IMG/VR virus record: IMGVR_UViG_3300021389_000015
Location: 1-64,000 of that record
DNA: 64,000 nucleotides
Strand: one strand, 5' to 3'
Origin: a virus
Shown one piece after another: positions 24,579 through 32,689 of the stretch. Position 1 is the first letter of the stretch; every line of letters begins with the position of its first letter. The position numbers were made by a program, and so were the translations under genes. A model generated the notes under the pieces. It saw only the letters and a program-made list of their open reading frames with translations. It was not told the DNA's origin and ran no database searches.

Positions 24579-25184
24579 ATGAAGAATTTTAAAAATTATA
24601 TAGAAGAAGCTGCAGGTAAAGGATTAACCATCTTTGATATAGATGAAACTATGTTTATAACCAAAGCAAAAGTAAAGGTAGTTAAAAATGGCAAAGTTAT
24701 TAAGAAACTTGATAACCAAGAATTTAATACTTATAAGAAAAAAGATGGAGAAGAATATGATTTTGGAGAATTCAAAAACGCAGAAGTCTTCAAAAAAACT
24801 TCAACGCCAGTTGCAAGAATGATTAACAAAGTAAGAGCAATACTTAAAAATGCTACTAAGGCAGGTTCAAAAGTTATTATTGTAACTGCAAGACCAAACT
24901 TTGATAATAAGAAAACATTCCTTGATACATTTAGAAAACAAGGTATTGACATAGATAAAATCTATGTTGAACGTGCAGGCAACCTCGGTTCAGGTCCTGC
25001 CGCAGATAATAAAAAAGTAATATTTAAAAAATATTTAGATCAAAAAATATACAAACGAATAAGACTCTTTGATGACGCAATGTCAAATTTAAAAATGTTT
25101 CTGTCTTTACAGAAAGATTATCCAGAAGTCTCATTCGAAGCTTTCTTGGCAAAACCAAATGGTTCAGTTAACAGAATCCGCTAG
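24579..25184 (+). CDS. HAD-superfamily hydrolase with capsid-targeting-like N-terminus
   Basis: 201 aa. HAD motif I DIDET (Asp20, Asp22, Thr24), motif II region VIIVTARPN (about 102-110) and motif IV LFDDAMSNL (about 163-171) indicate a phosphatase-type HAD protein, perhaps a nucleotide or nucleic-acid-end phosphatase. The N-terminus MKNFKNYIEE then AAG resembles the capsid-targeting peptide of T4 internal proteins (MKTYQEFIAEA), with an I-E-E site suited to gp21 cleavage. It may therefore be packaged. Overlaps the IscA-like gene by 26 bases. Confidence 0.75.
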   Translation: MKNFKNYIEEAAGKGLTIFDIDETMFITKAKVKVVKNGKVIKKLDNQEFNTYKKKDGEEYDFGEFKNAEVFKKTSTPVARMINKVRAILKNATKAGSKVIIVTARPNFDNKKTFLDTFRKQGIDIDKIYVERAGNLGSGPAADNKKVIFKKYLDQKIYKRIRLFDDAMSNLKMFLSLQKDYPEVSFEAFLAKPNGSVNRIR

Positions 25185-25464
25185 AAATTATTTAAGCATT
25201 ACCACAAAAGCACATGATAAAAAGTATGCTTATCTTGCAGTTAATGGTGGTGGTTGCTCAGGTTTCCAGTATGAATGGAACATGACTGATACTTCAGAAA
25301 AAGGTACACTTATTGAAAATATTCTAGTGCTCGATCGAACAGCCGAAATGTTTGTTATAGGTTGTACAGTTGATTATGTAAAAGAGTTCGGTGGATCCTA
25401 TCTTAAAGTTATAAATCCAAATGCAACTGCGCAATGTGGTTGCGGTGAAAGTTTTGCTGTGTGA
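25159..25464 (+). CDS. A-type iron-sulfur carrier (IscA/ErpA/HesB family)
   Basis: 101 aa with the three family cysteines: Cys33 (GGGCSGFQY), Cys93 and Cys95 (CGCGESF near the C-terminus). It would bind an Fe-S cluster or iron and pass it to client proteins; the radical SAM enzyme at 60830-61762 is a possible client. Similar genes occur in many marine myophages. Confidence 0.92.
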   Translation: MVQLTESARNYLSITTKAHDKKYAYLAVNGGGCSGFQYEWNMTDTSEKGTLIENILVLDRTAEMFVIGCTVDYVKEFGGSYLKVINPNATAQCGCGESFAV

Positions 25465-25571
25465 ATAGAAAAGAACGTAAAGATTTTTTCGAAACAATGG
25501 AGATAATGTTATTTGCATTCGTGTTCGTTATGCTTCAAATTCTTGGTGTATACATAATTTTTTTAACTTAG
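25461..25571 (+). CDS. Small single-span membrane protein (36 aa)
   Basis: GTG start overlapping the IscA-like stop. After a charged head (MNRKERKDFFETME), residues 15-35 form one hydrophobic segment (IMLFAFVFVMLQILGVYIIF). Such short coupled membrane proteins occur in phages, but no function can be assigned. No strong ribosome site; coupling is inferred. Confidence 0.5.
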   Translation: MNRKERKDFFETMEIMLFAFVFVMLQILGVYIIFLT

Positions 25572-25584
25572 ATGCATTTTTTCC

Positions 25585-25613
25585 TTTACATTTACTAAAA
25601 ACTATGGTATAAT
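25585..25613 (+). promoter_or_regulatory. Promoter of a small orphan gene
   Basis: TTTACA (25585-25590), 17-base spacer ending CTATGG, TATAAT (25608-25613), preceded by TGCATTTTTTCC as in other copies of the cassette. Confidence 0.87.
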
Positions 25614-25639
25614 AGTACTTATAATTAAAGGAGAGCTAA

Positions 25640-25852
25640 ATGCTAAATTATAATCTAAACAACCCAACACCATTCATCAAAAAATATATTCAAAAAAATA
25701 ATCATATTATCAACAAATTCGCAGATTTATTATTTTCGGATCCAAAAACTACATCATCACCACAATGGAATTCACTTCCACTATTAACTACAAAACTCGC
25801 TTTCGAACTCTCATTATACAAACTCGAAAACGGCCGTGATTTTTATTTATAA
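25640..25852 (+). CDS. Small hypothetical protein with its own promoter
   Basis: 70 aa, rich in Asn, Lys and Leu, no recognised motif. AAGGAGAGCT ribosome site and a dedicated promoter suggest an early takeover or host-interaction protein. It and the next gene share the same leader layout. Confidence 0.6.
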   Translation: MLNYNLNNPTPFIKKYIQKNNHIINKFADLLFSDPKTTSSPQWNSLPLLTTKLAFELSLYKLENGRDFYL

Positions 25853-25867
25853 AATCACACTTTTTCC

Positions 25868-25896
25868 TTTACATTTGTTTAAAACTGGTGTATAAT
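25868..25896 (+). promoter_or_regulatory. Promoter of the 60-residue gene ahead of gp43
   Basis: TTTACA (25868-25873), 17-base spacer, TATAAT (25891-25896). Transcription would run on into DNA polymerase. Confidence 0.86.
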
Positions 25897-25920
25897 AGAT
25901 CTATAATCGAAGGAGAGCTT

Positions 25921-26103
25921 ATGTCTAAATTACAACAACACTATATTAATTTTCAATCACAACCAACAATTCCACATAAAGTTTTATATTTACAAAAACA
26001 CCAAAACGAATTATCACAATTCAACATAAACGTACCTAATCTCATCACGGCCTGGACTACAAATCAATGGCCATGGAATCAACCTAAACCGGACCACAAC
26101 TAA
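25921..26103 (+). CDS. Small hypothetical protein immediately upstream of DNA polymerase
   Basis: 60 aa starting MSKLQQHYINFQSQ. The ATG at 25921 is chosen because AAGGAGAG lies just before it; an in-frame GTG at 25888 would start inside the promoter. Its TAA is directly followed by the polymerase ATG, so it may serve in translational coupling as well as having its own role. Confidence 0.65.
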   Translation: MSKLQQHYINFQSQPTIPHKVLYLQKHQNELSQFNINVPNLITAWTTNQWPWNQPKPDHN

Positions 26104-28590
26104 ATGTCATTTTACACTAACGTATTACGCTATAAAAACTATATACTTCACCGGGGTTATCATAACAACGGTGAAAGGTTTATGCGTAAAGAATATTTCC
26201 AGCCAACACTATTTGTTTCTTCTAAGAAGAAAGAAGGCTGGACTGGATTCGATGGTCAGGATGTTGCACCATTACAATTTGAAAGTATGTTTGAAGCTAA
26301 TCAATGGTTAAAGCAAAACATTGATGTATCTGGTAGAAACATATATGGTAATAAAAAATTTACACAACAATTCGTTACCGAAAAATATCCACGTGATATT
26401 GAATTTAAACGTGAGTTTATTAATGTAGGTACTATTGATATTGAAACAGATTATGATACTGGCTTTCCACATCCTAACGAGGCAAGTCAAAAGATACTTG
26501 CTATAACCTATAAGTCAAGTAAGTTCTCTACGTACCATGTATGGGGTTACGGTGAATTTGATACTACTAAAGCTCTTATTACTGATGTCAAATACATTAG
26601 ATGTAATAGTGAAGAAGAACTTCTCAGTAAGTTTTTAGAATTCTGGTCACATCCTGATATTACTCCAGATGTTATTACTGGTTGGAATACAAGGTTTTTT
26701 GATATACCTTACATCGTAAATCGTATGGCAAAAGTTTTAGGCATACAAGAAATTCAAAAGCTATCACCATGGAATATGCAACTCGAACATAGAAGAATTA
26801 CAAAACGTGGTAGTGAAAATGATGTATATGAAATACCCGGCATACAAACTCTTGATTACATGGAATTGTTTCAAAAGTTTGGTTATACATATGGTCCACA
26901 AGAATCATATGCATTAAATCATATTGCTTATGTTGTACTTGGTGAAAAGAAACTTTCTTATGAAGAATCAGGTTCACTTAAAAATCTATATAAAGATGAT
27001 CACCAAAAGTACATTGACTATAACATGAAAGATGTTCAATTAGTTGACAGGCTCGAAGAAAAGATGGCTCTTATTACATTGGCCTTAACCATAGCTTACA
27101 AAGGTGGTGTTAATTACCAAGATACTTTTGGTGTTACTGCTATATGGGAATCAATCATATATCGTAAATTAAACTTAAGTAAAGTAGTTGTACCTTTAAG
27201 TAACAATGAAAAACCATATAGGTCTTTTGCTGGCGGTTATGTTAAAGAACCACAAGTTGGTAGACACGATTGGATAGTATCTTTTGATTTAAATTCATTA
27301 TATCCAAACTTAATTGTGCAATACAATATGTCACCAGAAACTTTAACCGACAATACTCATATGAATGATGTTGGTTATTATCTTAGCGGTCAAAGCGTTG
27401 ATAGTGAATATTCAGTTGCAGCAAATGGTTCTTCTTATCGTAAAGACATTGATGGTGTATTACCACAAATCATTGAAGAATATTATGATGAACGTGTGTC
27501 TGTAAAGAAAATGCAAATTGCTTCTCAAAAAGAAATACAAAACGGTTACACTACACAACTCGATAAAGAAATAGTTACACTTGAAAATAAACAGTTGGCT
27601 ATAAAAATTCTACTTAATAGTCTTTATGGTGCATTAGGCAACAAACACTTTCATTACTTTGATATTAGACTTGCTGAAGGTGTAACTTTATCCGGTCAGC
27701 TTGCAATTCAATGGGCAGAAAAAGCAATGAATGCTGCAATGAATAAATTACTTAACACTGAAAAAGATTATGTTGTAGCAATTGATACGGATTCTTTATA
27801 TGTTAACTTTGGTCCATTAGTTAAAGAACTATCTCCAGCAAATCCAGTTTCTTTCTTAGATAAAATTTGTAATGAACACTTTGAACCTGTATTACAAAAA
27901 GCATATGAAAAGTTATTTCGAAATATGAATGCTCATAAGAATAGAATGGTCATGGCTAGAGAAGGTATATCTGATAGTGGCATATGGACTGCAAAGAAAA
28001 GATACATTCTAAATGTTCATAATAATGAAGGCATTCAATATAAAGAACCTAAACTTAAAATCATGGGTATTGAAGCTATTAAGTCATCAACACCTGAAGT
28101 TGTACGTGATAAATTTAAGAAAGCATTCAACCTAATTATATCTGGTACTGAAGCTGAAACACAAAGATTTATTCAAGATTTTCGTAATGAATTTAAAACA
28201 CTTTCACCTGAACAGGTTGCTTTTCCAAGAAGAGTATCTAACATTACTGATTGGTATGATCACAAAACTATTTACAAGAAAAGTTGTCCTATACATGTTC
28301 GTGGTTCACTACTCTTCAATAAGTATTTAAAGTCTAATAAATTACAAAATAAATATGAATTGATCACTAACGGTAATAGAATAAAATTCTGTTATCTTAA
28401 GTTACCTAATTCGATCAAAGAAAATGTTATTGCTTTTCAAGATGCATTACCTAAAGAATTAAAATTACATAACTATGTAGACTATGATTTGCAATTTAAT
28501 AAAACATTTATAGAACCACTTAATTTAATATTACATTCTATCGGCTGGTCTGCCGAAGAACAAACTACCTTGGAGGATTTTTTCGTATGA
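26104..28590 (+). CDS. 43: DNA polymerase gp43 (family B)
   Basis: 828 aa replicative polymerase with 3'-5' exonuclease (T4 gp43 898 aa). Exo I Asp112/Glu114 (GTIDIETD), polymerase motif A SFDLNSLYPN near 393-402, motif B KILLNSLYGALGN near 501-513 and motif C DTDSLY near 562-567. The C-terminus ends LEDFFV, a hydrophobic PIP-like tail for the gp45 clamp. The start abuts the upstream stop without a clear ribosome site. Confidence 0.98.
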   Translation: MSFYTNVLRYKNYILHRGYHNNGERFMRKEYFQPTLFVSSKKKEGWTGFDGQDVAPLQFESMFEANQWLKQNIDVSGRNIYGNKKFTQQFVTEKYPRDIEFKREFINVGTIDIETDYDTGFPHPNEASQKILAITYKSSKFSTYHVWGYGEFDTTKALITDVKYIRCNSEEELLSKFLEFWSHPDITPDVITGWNTRFFDIPYIVNRMAKVLGIQEIQKLSPWNMQLEHRRITKRGSENDVYEIPGIQTLDYMELFQKFGYTYGPQESYALNHIAYVVLGEKKLSYEESGSLKNLYKDDHQKYIDYNMKDVQLVDRLEEKMALITLALTIAYKGGVNYQDTFGVTAIWESIIYRKLNLSKVVVPLSNNEKPYRSFAGGYVKEPQVGRHDWIVSFDLNSLYPNLIVQYNMSPETLTDNTHMNDVGYYLSGQSVDSEYSVAANGSSYRKDIDGVLPQIIEEYYDERVSVKKMQIASQKEIQNGYTTQLDKEIVTLENKQLAIKILLNSLYGALGNKHFHYFDIRLAEGVTLSGQLAIQWAEKAMNAAMNKLLNTEKDYVVAIDTDSLYVNFGPLVKELSPANPVSFLDKICNEHFEPVLQKAYEKLFRNMNAHKNRMVMAREGISDSGIWTAKKRYILNVHNNEGIQYKEPKLKIMGIEAIKSSTPEVVRDKFKKAFNLIISGTEAETQRFIQDFRNEFKTLSPEQVAFPRRVSNITDWYDHKTIYKKSCPIHVRGSLLFNKYLKSNKLQNKYELITNGNRIKFCYLKLPNSIKENVIAFQDALPKELKLHNYVDYDLQFNKTFIEPLNLILHSIGWSAEEQTTLEDFFV

Positions 28591-29009
28591 GTACAAACTG
28601 GTTTAAAGATATGCAGGACATGCATATAAAATATGGTGTCAACAAATGGGTACAAGCCGAAAAGCAAAGTGATGTAGAGATTAAAAGATTTAATCAATTC
28701 ATGGACTTTAGAATTAACATGATGCAAGAAGAACTTGATGAAACAAGAAATGCATTTATCAATAAAGATCCTGAAGAAATAGTTGATGGCATTATTGATC
28801 TATGTGTGTTTGCCATCGGTACACTCGAAGTATTTGGTGTTGATGCTAATAAAGCATGGGATGAAGTATATAAAGCCAATATGAATAAAGAAGTTGGAAT
28901 AAAAGAAGGTAGGCCTAATCCACTTGGATTACCAGATTTAGTAAAGCCTAAAGGTTGGAAAGGTCCATCACACGAGAATAATCATGGAAATATCTCTGAC
29001 TCTTTTTAA
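28587..29009 (+). CDS. MazG-like nucleotide pyrophosphohydrolase, possible dCTPase
   Basis: 140 aa all-alpha NTP-PPase. The metal-binding pattern is EELDE (48-52) followed by EEIVDGIIDL (63-72). It hydrolyses a nucleoside triphosphate to the monophosphate. As the phage encodes a gp42-type dCMP hydroxymethylase, a role like T4 gp56 (dCTP to dCMP) is attractive, but a general MazG or HisE-like activity is also possible. ATGA overlap with gp43. Confidence 0.75.
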   Translation: MSTNWFKDMQDMHIKYGVNKWVQAEKQSDVEIKRFNQFMDFRINMMQEELDETRNAFINKDPEEIVDGIIDLCVFAIGTLEVFGVDANKAWDEVYKANMNKEVGIKEGRPNPLGLPDLVKPKGWKGPSHENNHGNISDSF

Positions 29010-29913
29010 GAGTATATTTGATAATAAAACTACAGAAAAACTATCATTCAAAGATTTTGATTCTTTTGAGAAAGCGTTGTATGGTTTATCTGAACGTAGA
29101 ATTAAATCTAAAAAAGATGCTCCATTAATGTCACCAGCTTGTTATACGCCCGACACTACACGTGCAAATGCTAATGTAACTATGTGGTCAGGCTGGTGTG
29201 CAGTTGATGTTGATGATTTTATATTTAAAGGAGATTTATATGACGCACTTCGTACTAAGTTTGGTAACTATAAGTTTGTTTGCTATTCTACTGCTAGCAG
29301 CACACAATCTCTACCAAAGTTTCGTATTGTCTTTCCACTTACAAAAAAGGTTCAATCTGAAAAGATTCGACACTTTTGGTTTGCTCTCCAAACGCTACTC
29401 GGCGAAGTCGGAGATAAACAAACCAAGGATCTATCTCGTATGTATTATATTCCAGCAAAATATGATAATGCTTTTAATTTTATCTTTAGTAATGATGGGG
29501 ATGCTATCGATCCTGATGTGGTAATGACTAAAGTTCCATATAGAGAAAAAAGTAACAGCAGCAATTTCTTTGATAGATTACCTGAAGATATGCAGAAAGA
29601 AATCATCCAACATAGAAAATCAAAACTTGATAATGTTAATATCAATTGGTCATCATATACCAATTGTCCATTTATACCAAAGCAAATGGTAACCGAATAC
29701 AAGTTAATTAATAATACTGGTTGGTATCATAAAATGTACCAAATTATGGTTGCTACTGCTGGTAATGCAATTAAAAACAAATATCCAATTACTGCTCAAG
29801 AAATCACAACACTATGTCGTGAAATAGACATTGACACTGGTAATTGGTACAAGTCAAGACCAATGGATAAGGAAGCTGATCGTGCACTCGAATATGTCTA
29901 CAAAAATATCTAA
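28984..29913 (+). CDS. Primase-like protein (archaeo-eukaryotic primase type, putative)
   Basis: 309 aa. Residues about 66-130 contain MWSGWCAVDVDDF and CYSTASSTQSLPKFRIVFPLT, a pattern of AEP/Prim-Pol proteins in which the D-x-D binds metal and the S-x-H/S and R segment bind nucleotide. The C-terminal half is helical with NTGWYHKMYQIMVATAGNAI. It could make primers or play a role in replication initiation next to gp43. The T4-type primase gp61 is not in this window. Confidence 0.6.
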   Translation: MEISLTLFKSIFDNKTTEKLSFKDFDSFEKALYGLSERRIKSKKDAPLMSPACYTPDTTRANANVTMWSGWCAVDVDDFIFKGDLYDALRTKFGNYKFVCYSTASSTQSLPKFRIVFPLTKKVQSEKIRHFWFALQTLLGEVGDKQTKDLSRMYYIPAKYDNAFNFIFSNDGDAIDPDVVMTKVPYREKSNSSNFFDRLPEDMQKEIIQHRKSKLDNVNINWSSYTNCPFIPKQMVTEYKLINNTGWYHKMYQIMVATAGNAIKNKYPITAQEITTLCREIDIDTGNWYKSRPMDKEADRALEYVYKNI

Positions 29914-30367
29914 AGTAATAAACGGACTAGAAATAACAGTTACTCAAAGCTTTGTAGATTGGGCAGATAAGAAATCTAGAACACCAGGTTTTAGATATGA
30001 GTTAGGCAGAAAAGGTCTTGATTTTGAATTACTAGAACAGTGGCTACTATATAATAATTTTGTTGATAAAAAAGATACAACAGACAAATACTGGCCAGAT
30101 TTTAATATCGGAAAATTAAGAGTTGATAATAAATGCATAAGCTCAAAATGGTTTGAAATAAAAAGTACTGTTAAGCATGCTGTAGACGAAGGACTTATAA
30201 CACATTTTCTTTTTTATTCTATTGATAATAAATCAAAAGATGTTTTTAAAGTAGGTGATATTATTAAGCATAAGTTTATTGGGTTTGAAGAGGCAAATAA
30301 GATTTTAAGTAAAAAAATAAAAGGTAAATATTCAGAAGTAGTTAATTTAGAAAATTATTTCATTTAA
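29894..30367 (+). CDS. Conserved phage protein, possible nuclease-like fold
   Basis: 157 aa from the ATG at 29894, which overlaps the previous gene by 20 bases. It contains GRKGLDFELLEQWLL and DKYWPDFNIGKLRVDNKC, where the Asp and Lys spacing is reminiscent of PD-(D/E)xK proteins, but the match is too loose to assign. A frame open further upstream (GTG/ATG near 29831) lies wholly inside the upstream gene and is less likely. Confidence 0.5.
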   Translation: MSTKISKVINGLEITVTQSFVDWADKKSRTPGFRYELGRKGLDFELLEQWLLYNNFVDKKDTTDKYWPDFNIGKLRVDNKCISSKWFEIKSTVKHAVDEGLITHFLFYSIDNKSKDVFKVGDIIKHKFIGFEEANKILSKKIKGKYSEVVNLENYFI

Positions 30368-30380
30368 GTGCATTTTTTCC

Positions 30381-30409
30381 TTTACATTCCCTAATTTCTG
30401 TGGTATAAT
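30381..30409 (+). promoter_or_regulatory. Promoter of the 63-residue basic protein gene
   Basis: TTTACA (30381-30386), 17-base spacer ending CTGTGG, TATAAT (30404-30409), preceded by TTTAAGTGCATTTTTTCC, as in the repeated cassette. Confidence 0.88.
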
Positions 30410-30443
30410 AGTACTATAAAATTAAAAAGGGAGTTTTTATATT

Positions 30444-30635
30444 ATGTCTACTAAATTCAACACTACTCAAAACGCACCATCAAGGTCTAACGCTAATCGT
30501 TCACCTAATAAACAACCTAAAGCCATGCCACGAAATGGTAAATTTCCTGGCGATTACGGTGAGAAATCATCAAGATTTGGTTCTCAGGCTCGGTACTGGA
30601 ATCAATTAATGGCCAACAAATATGGTACATTATAA
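30444..30635 (+). CDS. Small basic conserved protein
   Basis: 63 aa, rich in Asn, Lys, Arg and Pro, with FPGDYGEKSSRFGSQARYWNQ near the C-terminus. The basic, disordered first half suggests nucleic-acid or ribosome contact. I recall similar short proteins in marine T4-like phages without function. Confidence 0.6.
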   Translation: MSTKFNTTQNAPSRSNANRSPNKQPKAMPRNGKFPGDYGEKSSRFGSQARYWNQLMANKYGTL

Positions 30636-30826
30636 TGGCTCATGAATCTGAAATCATAAATACTTACAAACATCCATTCGTCGGCATAAAATGGCCGGTG
30701 ACTGGATCTAAAGGTGATACATACAATGTTACTATGCGTGATAGTGGATTTGATTGTGACTGTATTGCATTCAGAAAATGTAAACACATTAAAGAAGTTG
30801 AAGAAAGGATTGTGCCAAATGATTAA
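30635..30826 (+). CDS. SWIM-type zinc-finger protein
   Basis: 63 aa. Residues 42-53 read CDCIAFRKCKHI, a C-x-C-x(n)-C-x-H arrangement typical of SWIM zinc fingers, preceded by a beta-strand DTYNVTMRDSGF. The domain usually binds DNA or partner proteins. The start overlaps the upstream stop (TAATG). Its stop codon lies in the left arm of the following terminator hairpin. Confidence 0.72.
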   Translation: MAHESEIINTYKHPFVGIKWPVTGSKGDTYNVTMRDSGFDCDCIAFRKCKHIKEVEERIVPND

Positions 30827-30894
30827 TATGTTAATCACTTTTTTTCATTTAAGTGCATTTTTTCCTTTACAAACCATAAAAACTATGGTATAAT
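30821..30894 (+). repeat. Terminator-promoter cassette, copy A
   Basis: Hairpin GATTAA/TTAATC (30821-30836), then CACTTTTTTT, TTTAAGTGCATTTTTTCC and a promoter TTTACA (30866-30871)/TATAAT (30889-30894). Positions 30831-30871 are almost the same as 53604-53644, and a diverged third copy is at 40782-40822. Confidence 0.85.
30866..30894 (+). promoter_or_regulatory. Promoter in cassette copy A
   Basis: TTTACA (30866-30871), 17-base spacer ending CTATGG, TATAAT (30889-30894). Confidence 0.88.
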
Positions 30895-30930
30895 ATATCT
30901 ATTAAAATGAAAAAAGCGGAGTTTAAAAAT

Positions 30931-31287
30931 ATGTATAAAGGTTATCAATCAGAATTATTTACTAATAACTGGGGAGTTAATTCAGGTTTCAAACATTTAG
31001 CTGATAAGTTAAATGAGTTATTACCATTTGAAGGTAGATGTGAAAAGCCAATGTCTTCAAACAAACACCTTGAAAAGTTTAGAAGAGCTCAAAATGCAGC
31101 TTATGATCTTTTCAATAACGGTCTTTGTAATAGAAGAGGTCTTTTCAACAGTGTATATGGTTTTGCACCTACTATGTCACAAACTCACCATGCCATGGCA
31201 ACCACATGGTCTAACTGGGAAGACATGGTCGAAGAAACACTTACACCAATTATTATTAATGCAGCTAAAGAACAGGGAGTACAATAA
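30931..31287 (+). CDS. Hypothetical early protein
   Basis: 118 aa from ATG at 30931, chosen because GCGGAG lies nine bases upstream, as before the gene at 40881; the in-frame ATG at 30907 is too close to the promoter start site. The protein is mixed helical with Trp and Phe residues and no recognised domain (NWGVNSGFKHLADKLNELLPF near the start). Confidence 0.6.
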   Translation: MYKGYQSELFTNNWGVNSGFKHLADKLNELLPFEGRCEKPMSSNKHLEKFRRAQNAAYDLFNNGLCNRRGLFNSVYGFAPTMSQTHHAMATTWSNWEDMVEETLTPIIINAAKEQGVQ

Positions 31288-31463
31288 TGCACGAATATCA
31301 AACATCAATATACACTCAAGATAGTGTTACTAAATCAATTACTCTTTCAGTAGTAGAACTTGGCTTCAGTGAAAAAAACTCAGTCGATAACGCATTTGAT
31401 ACTTTTAAGTGTCTAGCTTTAAATCTAAATGAAATACTTAAAATTGAAACAAAGGGGATATAA
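31287..31463 (+). CDS. Small hypothetical protein (58 aa)
   Basis: TAATG overlap with the preceding gene. The product starts MHEYQTSIYTQDSVTKSITL and ends in a helix. It fills the gap between two clear genes in the same frame density as neighbours, and a GGGGAT ribosome site for the next gene lies in its last codons. Confidence 0.5.
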   Translation: MHEYQTSIYTQDSVTKSITLSVVELGFSEKNSVDNAFDTFKCLALNLNEILKIETKGI

Positions 31464-31464
31464 T

Positions 31465-31683
31465 ATGGTTAAGTTTGATAATATATTTTATGTAGGTGAT
31501 ACCGTTGAAACTAAACACGGTCTAAATAAGATTGTTAAAATAGAGTTAATGCCTGAACCAAGACATTACTCTAAGTGTGGAATAAATGTAGAAAAAATGT
31601 TTACAAACATGAAAAACTATTGTATAATAGATCTAGATAACAAACATTTTGTATATGGAGATGAGGTAGAATTATGCCGATAA
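31465..31683 (+). CDS. Small hypothetical protein with beta-barrel look
   Basis: 72 aa from ATG at 31465, preceded by AAAGGGGAT. Pattern GDTVETKHGLNKIVKIEL then YCIIDLDNKHFVYGDEVEL suggests a small SH3-like barrel. It contains an internal promoter at 31600-31628 serving the downstream nucleotide genes. Confidence 0.5.
   Translation: MVKFDNIFYVGDTVETKHGLNKIVKIELMPEPRHYSKCGINVEKMFTNMKNYCIIDLDNKHFVYGDEVELCR
31600..31628 (+). promoter_or_regulatory. Internal promoter ahead of the dCMP hydroxymethylase operon
   Basis: TTTACA (31600-31605), 17-base spacer, TATAAT (31623-31628), located inside the preceding coding sequence. It would drive the operon starting at 31674. Confidence 0.75.
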
Positions 31684-32015
31684 TAGATAGAAAAGAATCC
31701 GTTGCAGTCCTACAAGAATGTATGGACTTACAACTCAGAAAATCCAAAGATTATCAAAGCGATACATCTAATGTAACACAATCAATGCATTATCGTAGAG
31801 GTGTGGATACAATCCATGACATCATCATCGGTAAGCTTATGCGTGCTACATCACTACTTGAGTCTGGTAATAATCCAAACTTCGAATCACTCGAAGATAC
31901 TTACAAAGATATGATTAACTATGCATCCTTTGCAGTATCATATATGCGTGGTAAAATGGATGGCCAGAATCCAAAGCACGATATGTTCAATAAGCCTAAA
32001 GGTCCTAAAATATGA
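31674..32015 (+). CDS. Nucleotide-modification-associated domain 1 / DUF1599-like protein
   Basis: 113 aa helical protein. Residues about 14-90 show a pattern of the Nmad1/DUF1599 family: LRKSKDYQSD, HYRRGVDTIHDIIIGKLMRATSLLES and NFESLEDTYKDMINYASFAVSYM. The family is often found next to phage nucleotide-modifying genes. It overlaps the dCMP hydroxymethylase by four bases (ATGA). The biochemical role is not known. Confidence 0.7.
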   Translation: MPIIDRKESVAVLQECMDLQLRKSKDYQSDTSNVTQSMHYRRGVDTIHDIIIGKLMRATSLLESGNNPNFESLEDTYKDMINYASFAVSYMRGKMDGQNPKHDMFNKPKGPKI

Positions 32016-32689
32016 TGAATAGCGTAGATGATATAAGAAATTTATTTAAGTCTAAACTTCTTAATGAAAAGTTTACTATTGATAGAACTGGCCAAAAAAC
32101 TATTGAACATATCGGTGCATCTTTCTTAGCTGATCAACCTTCAATCTTTGGTGCACCTAATAAAAAATATATTGAAAAAGAATTACGATGGTACAAGAGT
32201 CAAATCACTAATGTAAATGCTATTGATGATAAAGTTCCAGAAGCATGGCAATACGCTGCAAACGATTATGGTGAAATTAATTCTAACTACGGTCAGATAA
32301 TATTCTCTGATAAATACTATCACCAGTATGGTAGAGTGCTAGATGAACTACTAGAAAACCCTGATGGTCGTAGAGCTTCAATGATATACAATCGTCCAAG
32401 TATATGGGAGGAATACAATGAAAATGGTAAGAGTGATTTCATATGTACTAATGCCGTTACCTATTACATACGTGATGATAAACTACACTGTGTTGTTCAA
32501 ATGCGCTCTAACGATGTCGTGTACGGATATAAGAATGACTATGCTTGGCAGCTTTCTATTTTAGAAGAATTAGTCGAAGATTATAATCAATGTAAGAAAG
32601 AGACAATAGAGCCTATTACGTATGGTGATGTAATATGGCAAGTACAAAACTTGCATGTTTATGAAAGGCATTTTCATCTTGTCAAATAA
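32012..32689 (+). CDS. 42: dCMP hydroxymethylase gp42-like
   Basis: 225 aa thymidylate-synthase-fold enzyme (T4 gp42 246 aa). The segments IDRTGQKTIEHIGASFLADQ, EINSNYG, SDFICTNAV, MRSNDVVYGYKNDYAWQ and LHVYERHF closely follow T4 gp42. The nucleophile is Cys145 (T4 Cys148), and Asp176 takes the place of the Asn that selects dUMP in ThyA, as Asp179 does in T4 gp42, indicating dCMP as substrate. The enzyme makes 5-hydroxymethyl-dCMP from dCMP and methylene-THF. It lacks the last 20 residues of T4 gp42. Confidence 0.93.
   Translation: MMNSVDDIRNLFKSKLLNEKFTIDRTGQKTIEHIGASFLADQPSIFGAPNKKYIEKELRWYKSQITNVNAIDDKVPEAWQYAANDYGEINSNYGQIIFSDKYYHQYGRVLDELLENPDGRRASMIYNRPSIWEEYNENGKSDFICTNAVTYYIRDDKLHCVVQMRSNDVVYGYKNDYAWQLSILEELVEDYNQCKKETIEPITYGDVIWQVQNLHVYERHFHLVK

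Noticed and set aside
25888-25920. GTG start giving a 71-residue product before DNA polymerase
   Set aside because: It begins inside the promoter and would not be on the transcript; ATG 25921 has a good ribosome site.
30907-30930. Upstream ATG extending the gene at 30931 by eight codons
   Set aside because: It is only 12 bases after the -10 box and has no ribosome site, while the downstream ATG has GCGGAG.
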